A stretch of DNA of 64,000 bases from Anniella stebbinsi (taxonomy: Eukaryota; Chordata; Lepidosauria; Squamata; Anniellidae). Shown piece by piece: positions 57,706-64,000 of this stretch. Under the pieces are notes generated by a model. That model had not been told where the DNA came from. It did not search any database and saw only the letters and a program-made list of their open reading frames with translations. A program made the translations under genes and the position numbers. The stretch is taken from the NCBI GenBank assembly GCA_029215795.1, contig JARDYH010000003.1, positions 67,588,109 to 67,652,108 of the forward strand, read 5' to 3'. Numbering within the stretch: the first letter of the stretch is position 1; each line of letters starts with the position of its first letter.

Positions 57706-60700
57706 TATGTATGTTGTGGAGAAAGGGATATTTTTCTCCCTCTTTTATAATATTAGAACCAGGATCATCCTTGCTTATCTGGGCCTTCCCCTGATTATGT
57801 TTGATCAGACTGGTTATAGCAGCAGCTGCGTTGTAGGTTATAGCAGGGCTCCTGCGGTGAAACAGGTGTAAAATCCAGAGTCCTGTTAAGTTTTATCTCG
57901 CTCAGCAGTTTATTGCCAATTCATGAACCTGTTTTTTGTAACCATTACACTGCTATGCATATATGTATCCTTACATTACTGTTCTATAGCTTGCTGTATA
58001 TTTCAATCTTGTTATAATTTCTTTCACATGATATCAGTCCCTTTATCTCCCTGTCTTTGTTAATCAGGTGTTTTTTGTTTTGTTTTTGTTTTTTGCAGTT
58101 GCGTGCTGATTAGCATTGCTTTACAGAGACATTGAAATCATATAAAATAGTAAATTTGACTCTATGCTTGGCAGGGAAGTGATACTTGGAATTCACCATC
58201 TGGGCTGGGCCCAATCTTTCTCTTTCTCTTTCAAGTGGGTTGGCCAGGACTGCCATGTTACTTGTACATTATTAGCTCACTCTTTTCTCCAAGTGTATTA
58301 CTTGTGTCCATGCTGCCATATCCAAATACTAAGCTATTTTAAAATATTTAGACCTGTTAATTGCACACCTCATGAAAACTATTCTCCCTCTACATTAATA
58401 CTCACCCCTTCAGTTTAGTGCTTTAACACATTTTTTATAATGTTCTTGTGTCCCTCACATATTCTACTTTAAAAGGTTCACACACAGTGCTCTATCAGTT
58501 AAGGTAAACTTTTTACTTCTTGTTCTGCGTAGCTTTCACATCTGCATACCCAGAAAAGTAAGATAATAAAGGAAACGGCATATCACATTATAAGGAAACT
58601 ATCAAAATGATCCAAAATGACTGGGAAAGCAAATTGCCCATTAGTCTAGAATAGAACACATTTAACCAATGTAAACTGAATATCTGATTTTGCACTTTAA
58701 GAACAATACATTGTTGTTATAGTTTTGACAAATGTCTCTTTCTAGTCCAGACAAGCAAGCCACAATCTCCTTCCCACTTTTTTTGTTAGTAATCTTTCTC
58801 TATTTTTACTCAAGAAACAGAAATTATGAAATATCTTTTTCAATGAAGTTTTCTTTGAGAGGTAGCTGTGTAAATACAGCTGTGTTTGGGCAATCCTTCC
58901 CACCTCTAAATGGGCCCCAGTGAAATGAACTGTTTTCCTCATTAGCAAGAGGGGATATTACATTCAAACTGTTGCATTTCTTTCTTTCATAAAAAGCTTT
59001 CTATGGCTTAAGTATGGGGGGGGGGATTTCTAGTGCCTTTCATTCTCTTTCCTTTCTGCTCACTCTAACTGGTTCTTAGCTCCAGAGATTAAAAACAATG
59101 TTTCATTTTATCCATTCCAGCTCAAATGAGAGATACACACATCCCTTGAGAACCAAGGCATGAGTCATCAGTGACAGCAAGAGGCACAAGCCTAATTAAG
59201 GCATACCAATCATTGTCTACAAGAGAGATAATTAGTCTGCAAGGGTCACGGAGAGAGTCCGGAACATATTTGTTCCCAAAACAGCCAATGTTACTGTCAC
59301 AGTTAACAAAGGATGCATCTCAACAAGGAGATATTGCAGCTGAAAATTATTTTTATTGATGCTTTCAAAAACATGTTTATACTAGATGGTTCAGGTTACA
59401 GTACCCTGAAGAACTACTGCTGTATGCTCCCTTTTCCACCAGTGGGGCTTTCTGACAAATCTTCTATCATTTATCAAAGTATTTCACAATTTGTTATGTT
59501 GCTGGTCCTTTGAAAAGAGCTCTGTCCATTAAGTCACTTTTGGTCCTATCGTACACACGAGTTCATTGAGGCTAAAACCCAAGGCTACCCAGTCAGGCCA
59601 TGGCTAATATAGCCATGACCTCAGACTCAGTTATAGTGAAACGGGCTATCATTATGATGACAAAGTCAGAAGTAGGACACATACATTACAAAGCAAACCT
59701 GATCCCTTTCCCCCAAATAATGGTGATCCCAGTGATTACTACGAAAGGAAGCTTTAACCCTCACTGAACTACAGCCCAGATTGCAACTTACTACAGGGGG
59801 CAAAAGGAGGCATTGTTTTAAAAACTGAGCAAGCCACTACATATTTTGTTCTCTTGCATTCTACTGTATGTGCAGAGGGTGGGGGTCTTTTACCATCCCC
59901 ACACCCACACATTTTGGTCCTGATCCGGATTGCGGGGATCCATGCCTGTAAATTAGAGTATCAATATAATCAATTAAAGCAAATGGATCACTATTTAGCA
60001 CTATGAATTGTAGACGTGGTCCCCAAATTGAATTGGAAGCACAACTGGGGGGGGGGGGGAGTTAAAGCACCCCATCCCCCAACACTAAGCTCCCAATACA
60101 GATTAGGCCCCCTGCACCTATCTAGAGTAAAAGAAAAAAAAAGAAAAAAATAGATATTGATGCTTGCTGCATCTTTAAAGTAATTACTGCTTTGGCCCTT
60201 AGACACTGATCTGAAAGCAAGCTACAAATCAGGGCTTACTACTGGACTATTCTTAGGTTCCATTTCTTGGTCATGCTGGAGAATGACAAAGAAATTAAAC
60301 CCAGGAAGAATTTGCGTGTATGTGTTTATGTCTATAGAAGGAATATGATAGAACAATCCAGTTATTTTGGTATAAAATCATCTATATAGTGAATCTCTGT
60401 ATATTAAGCCAGAAATGTCTTAAAATGCAAGACAGCAAGGAAATAAGAAGCTTGATCATTCCTCAGCATGCCAATTGTAGCTGGCAGGTAGTGGTACCAA
60501 AGAGCTTCTTGCCAGAGGCATATTAGCTTTTAACAAGAAATCTTCCAATATCCACTAAGCTATCTGTGCTCCTCCTGTATATAAACTTACACTCTTACTG
60601 AGCATTACGAAATGTGTGTAAAATGCCTTTCTCATTAAAAAAAAATGAAGCATCCTTACGATCAATATTTCATTTTAATATTTGCACATTTGAAAGAGAA

Positions 60701-60713
60701 ATGAAATTTACTT
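57706..60713. other. AT-rich unique sequence, no gene seen
   Basis: Three kilobases without a supported gene or transposon. A 9-bp G-run lies near 59,016-59,024 and a 12-bp G-run near 60,048-60,059. Frames here are 86 codons or shorter. Confidence 0.5.
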
Positions 60714-60716
60714 TCC

Positions 60717-60790
<74 letters not shown>
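60714..60790. repeat. (CT)n microsatellite, long
   Basis: About 35 CT units with two GT interruptions. The apparent Leu-Ser protein is an artefact. Confidence 0.97.
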
Positions 60791-61141
60791 TCTTATTAAA
60801 TGCAAAATATTAATTTATATGCAACAAATTCTCATGCTTAACTGCACTGTATGCTTCTTTGTTCAAGATTAGAAATTAATCACACATGTGTGAAAGAAAA
60901 ATCTATATCATCAGTTGACACAAGTGAAGTCCATAATGGCCAGTCAAAACAAGCATGGCTCTCCTTTCTGAATACCATTTCATTCAGAATGTGAAAATAT
61001 TATAACACCTGTGAGAACTGGGCTTTGGACTCTTAGTATAGCCCAAAAATGACTGCCATCTCCTGTTTAGGTAGTAGCTAAAGAATGGTTTGTTGCATTT
61101 TCTTCACTGTGATACTGGGAGTCTAGCACAGAAATATCTTG

Positions 61142-61258
61142 AGGCACAATCCTATGATGTTTACACAGAAAGAAGTCTTAAAACTCCCAGAATTGTATGG
61201 GAGAATCCTGGAAGCTGTCGGACGTCTTTCTGTGTAGACAGGCATAGGATTGTGCCCT
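61142..61258. mobile_element. 117-bp palindromic MITE with GGCACAATCCTATG ends
   Basis: AGGCACAATCCTATG at the left is the inverse of CATAGGATTGTGCCC at the right. Inner arms TACACAGAAAGAAGTC / GACGTCTTTCTGTGTA and AACTCCCAGAATTG / GGGAGAATCCTGG also pair. Confidence 0.7.
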
Positions 61259-61344
61259 TAGTTATGATTTCCCTATATATTAATATTAGAGCTCCTGGTT
61301 TTGCATGTAGGGGGGTTGTGTGGAATTCATTCATGAGCATTTCT

Positions 61345-61608
61345 TGCTAATAACAAAAACATTTGTGGGACCTTAAAGATGCAGACATGTATTATGGCAT
61401 AAGCACGCATGGACCGTGGTCCACTTCATCACAGGCATGAAGTATTCACCTGAGTTACAAGCATATATACTAACATGGTTGTAGAGCGATGACAGATGGG
61501 GGAGGAAATTGTAAACGAGGTCAGAGGGAAATGAAATATAGGACATGCAGACAGCGACAATCGCACTACAGTGGTTATTCACAAAAAGTTGCAGGAGGCA
61601 GGCCAATT
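61345..61608. mobile_element. second copy of the unclassified repeat found at 46,819
   Basis: TAACAAAAACATTTGTGGGACC, TATTATGGCATAAGCACG, GACCGTGGTCCACTTCATC and, further on, ACTAACATGGTTGTAGAGC follow the order seen at 46,819-47,051. It is more diverged and its right boundary is approximate. Confidence 0.5.
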
Positions 61609-61739
61609 AAGGCATATATTGTAATTTAAAATAAAAACAAAACACCTTTATCCCAATTCAGGCCTCTGGATATACAATTGAACTGCTTAATGAATTGTGA
61701 TTCAGCAGTGAGAGCATAGCCCCTCTGGAAATTTCCTAT

Positions 61740-61985
61740 TAAGGGTTCATGGGTTGTAAGGCAGTTAACAAGCCATGCAGTGTGGCTTGTTAACTACCCT
61801 GAATAACCCAACAAAAAAAACCATGGGTTCTCAAAGTAGTTTGTTCTAGAAAAATAAACCACACTACATGGTTAACAAGCCACCCTACAGAAAATGTCCT
61901 GCTTTCAGATAACACGTAAACCCACTGTTCAACAACTCACACTCAACTACTGAGTGTGGGTTAGCACATTGTGCAAACCCAGCCA
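61740..61985. repeat. region of inverted GGTTAACAAGCC words, possible MITE
   Basis: GTTAACAAGCCA and TGGCTTGTTAAC at 61,767-61,797 form a perfect 12-bp hairpin. GGTTAACAAGCCACC recurs at 61,880, and ACTCACACTCAACTACTGAGTGTGGGT at 61,935 forms another hairpin. Outer ends are not defined. Confidence 0.4.
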
Positions 61986-61989
61986 CTAC

Positions 61990-62275
61990 CTTAGATGAAG
62001 GATTAGACAATTTCATGACAGATAAACCTATGAATAACTATTTAGCCATGGTAGGTAAATGATCATTCCCTGCTCAGAGACAGTATATATCCACATGTCA
62101 GATGTTGGGGACAAACTGGAGTATGTTCTTTCCTTCATGCTTCGTCTGTAGGCTTTCCAGAAGCATTGGGCTACACAGCGTTGCAAAGACAATTCAGGAT
62201 TAGATAGATCTTCAGTCCAATCCAGCAGTCCCTATCTTATATTATTACTCTTCAGAGAAGTCCATACACAGTTTA
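61990..62275 (+). mobile_element. CR1/L3-like LINE 3' end, decayed
   Basis: The words GATGAAGGATTAGACAATTTC, AACTATTTAGCCATGGTAGG, CAGAGACAGTATATATCC and TCAGATGTTGGGG, then GATTAGATAGATCTTC and CAATCCAGCAGTCCC, follow the order of a very common reptile LINE 3' end. It is strongly mutated, without an open frame. Related pieces are at 31,345 and, inverted, at 48,955. Confidence 0.55.
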
Positions 62276-62787
62276 TTAACACAAGTAATTCCATATCTGA
62301 CTACATATAGTATGTGATAGTGCCCAGTACTGGCTCCAAACTGAGCATTTTATTTTTCAATTGAATGTAAATTAATGACTATGAAATCTTACTTTTCTAA
62401 CATCAAAATCCCCCCTTTCTAAGCCCATCCTTTATTTGAACAAGGGATCACAAGCTGCTGCTGTGCAATGTTATGTAACAAGGGATATAGAACTCTATGG
62501 CAAAATAACACTGTATGGATTTCTCTTGATTTCACTGTTCACCAGCTTTCTTTTCCGTAGCTAAAATCTGCTAGTGCTAATAATAAGGTTTACCTGTAGG
62601 CATAAGCAAGGATAAACTTCCAACACAATCTTGACCCTAATATTACACACTCAGCTTTGCCTAAGTCCCTCCATACTGGTAGCTCTGTATTTGCAATATT
62701 TCTAAGAAATTATGCTAGCATCATGGGGAAAAAATCCCACCGAATAGTTTATAGAGCAAAGAGACTGGGCCCATTTTTAAACCTTTT

Positions 62788-62790
<3 letters not shown>
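62276..62790. other. AT-rich unique sequence, no gene seen
   Basis: No feature was recognised. Confidence 0.5.

Positions 62791-62826
<36 letters not shown>
62791..62826. repeat. (CA)n microsatellite
   Basis: About 18 uninterrupted CA units, ending 33 bp before the MITE at 62,860. Confidence 0.97.
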
Positions 62827-62829
<3 letters not shown>

Positions 62830-62859
62830 GACAGCATTTTATACAACACTTTGACAAGG

Positions 62860-63073
62860 GACCTGTTCAGACAACACACTAAGCCATGGTTAGGCTGCTA
62901 ACCCTTTTGCAGCAAATGGTTAGTGGGTGTGCTTAAACGGTGGTTATGTAGCCATCATGGTTAGGAATGGTTCACATAAAATGTTAAATCATGGTTCACA
63001 TGACACGCTAAGCCAAAACGTTTAGATCAAAATGCTTAACCACCGTGGCTTAGAGTCTCTTCTGAACAGGGTC
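62860..63073. mobile_element. MITE with GACCTGTTCAGACAACAC ends, copy B
   Basis: GACCTGTTCAGACAACACAC at the left matches copy A at 45,164 exactly. The right end CTGAACAGGGTC mirrors it. The interior repeats CTAAGCCATGGTTAG, GGTTATGTAGCCA and TGGTTCACATGACACGC in the same order as copy A. It carries about 13 extra bases (AAACGTTTAGATC region). Confidence 0.75.
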
Positions 63074-63249
63074 ATTAAGTTATCTAGCCATGTAAAGGGA
63101 GGAAATAAAATACAAAAAATACATAAATCTAATATTGAGAACATGTTAAACAGCATTAAAATAAAACCAGCAAAAAGAGGGAATTTTACAACTGGGATGC
63201 CGCCAGTCAAGTAGAAACCCACTTCATCTCATTGGGTGGGGATCATAGG

Positions 63250-63490
63250 CCCTGTTTTCAGGTAACTCCAGCAACTTGTGGGCTAATTAGCGAACAACTA
63301 CGTGTAAGTAAACTTTGGGTGGTTTAACTACGATTAACCCATAGTGTTTGTGTTTGCACATCATAGAGCAACCTCTGATTGGGGTGATCGGAGGTTGCAT
63401 ATTCAAAATGGCAGTGGGATAAGGCCCCAGCAGATCGTGGGTTAATTAACCCAAGTTTTGCTGCCATTGCATGCAAACCACATCATAAAG
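63250..63490. repeat. possible MITE with TTAATTAACC words
   Basis: GGGCTAATTAGCG, TTTAACTACGATTAACCC and GTGGGTTAATTAACCC occur at spaced positions, and GCAACCTCTGATTGGGGTGATCGGAGGTTGC at 63,369-63,399 forms a strong hairpin with 11-bp arms. Ends are uncertain. Confidence 0.4.
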
Positions 63491-63509
63491 AATGGCTTCT
63501 GAAGATGAT

Positions 63510-63770
63510 CTTATGATCTAGTAGGTATATGTGGAAGAAGACAATCTTTCTAGTCACCTGGTTCCAAGCTATTTAGGGTTTTAAAAATAATGCTAGCATT
63601 TTTAACTGTAAGCCCGTGCAGATCAAAAAGTGCTGGCATAATAAGATCGTACTGATCAATCCCTGTTAACTATCTTGCTGCCTTATTTTGGACCAACTGA
63701 AGTTTCCAGACCACATATTCAATGGCAATAGGGACAGCAGGGTGGTAGGTAATGCGGCTTGTAAAACTAA
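63510..63770 (-). mobile_element. diverged copy of the LINE 3' region found at 51,583
   Basis: GGTTCCAAGCTATTTAGGG, TGTAAGCCCGTGCAG, TTGCTGCCTTATTTTGGACC and CAACTGAAGTTTCCAGACC follow the order of the 52.0-52.15 kb part of that copy and extend beyond its upstream limit. Confidence 0.5.
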
Positions 63771-64000
63771 TGCTGAAGTTTGATTAATTAACTATTTATT
63801 GAGATGTGTGGTTTTTTTTACTGCAAGCCTGAAGCATACCTAATTTCATGGAACATATTTGATTATGTTGCTTTGTACCAATGGTACTTTGCATTGCAAA
63901 TGAATTGGCCCATCACCACAAAAATACATTACAAAACTTCAAAACAGCAGAATGTTTCCTCTGCATGTTTATCTCACACACTGTCTGTTGATTTTATTTA

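Noticed and set aside
59597..59615. Palindrome CATGGCTAATATAGCCATG
   Set aside because: A 19-bp isolated palindrome without neighbours or copies; expected occasionally by chance.
1..64000. CRISPR arrays, operons, tRNA or rRNA genes, toxin or defence systems
   Set aside because: No spaced identical repeats, no prokaryotic gene order and no complete tRNA or rRNA fold recognised; tRNA-like words occur only in SINE heads.

Overview
This window looks like repeat-rich intergenic or intronic DNA from a vertebrate, most likely a squamate reptile (lizard or snake). The evidence is the repeat mix: a CR1 LINE ending in an 8-bp ATTCTATG-type tail, several L2-type LINEs ending in TAAA or ATT microsatellite tails, a DIRS-like tyrosine-recombinase retrotransposon, tRNA-derived SINEs, and many short inverted-repeat DNA elements (MITEs). 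The microsatellites are long (CA)n, (GA)n, (ATT)n and (TTCC)n arrays. There is no bacterial gene organisation, no operon, no CRISPR array and no complete host protein gene. Family names come from recognising sequence features; no database search was possible.

Layout. 1-1.15 kb: 5' end of a DIRS-like element on the minus strand, with an open gag frame running off the window edge. 1.15-9.9 kb: AT-rich unique sequence with MITEs, a minus-strand SINE and a 0.7-kb GGGATC-rich DNA element split by an L2 3' end. 9.9-10.25 kb: a fold-back of about 270 bp beside a degenerate hammerhead-like motif, possibly a Penelope-like remnant. 10.5-12.7 kb: a second GGGATC-rich element, an L2 tail and a plus-strand SINE. 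15.75-16.03 kb: the only plausible host exon, a possible first coding exon of 26 codons ending at a perfect GTAAGT donor. 16-29 kb: microsatellites, MITEs, CR1 and L2 fragments in quiet sequence. 29.9-32.45 kb: two copies of one DNA element, one carrying a CpG-rich 0.67-kb cargo and the other inserted between a (CA)n and a (GA)n run. 39.6-41.06 kb: a giant inverted repeat with GGATC-rich ends and an internal tandem array. 44.3 kb: a possible solo LTR. 45-49 kb: MITEs and a SINE interrupted by another repeat. 49.9-50.4 kb: a CR1 copy with an uninterrupted RT C-terminal frame. 51.6-56.8 kb: LINE 3' end, palindromic MITEs and the best coding element in the window, an L2 reverse transcriptase frame broken by a single stop. 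57-64 kb: decayed CR1 copies, MITEs, a (CT)n array and a (CA)n array.

The coding sequences belong to selfish elements. L2-type LINEs probably supplied reverse transcriptase to the SINEs, whose 3' tails resemble L2 tails, while the MITEs would have depended on transposases encoded elsewhere. No multi-gene system of the host is visible. The most unusual structures are the 39.6-41.06 kb inverted repeat, the CpG-rich cargo at 30.08-30.75 kb and the fold-back at 10 kb.
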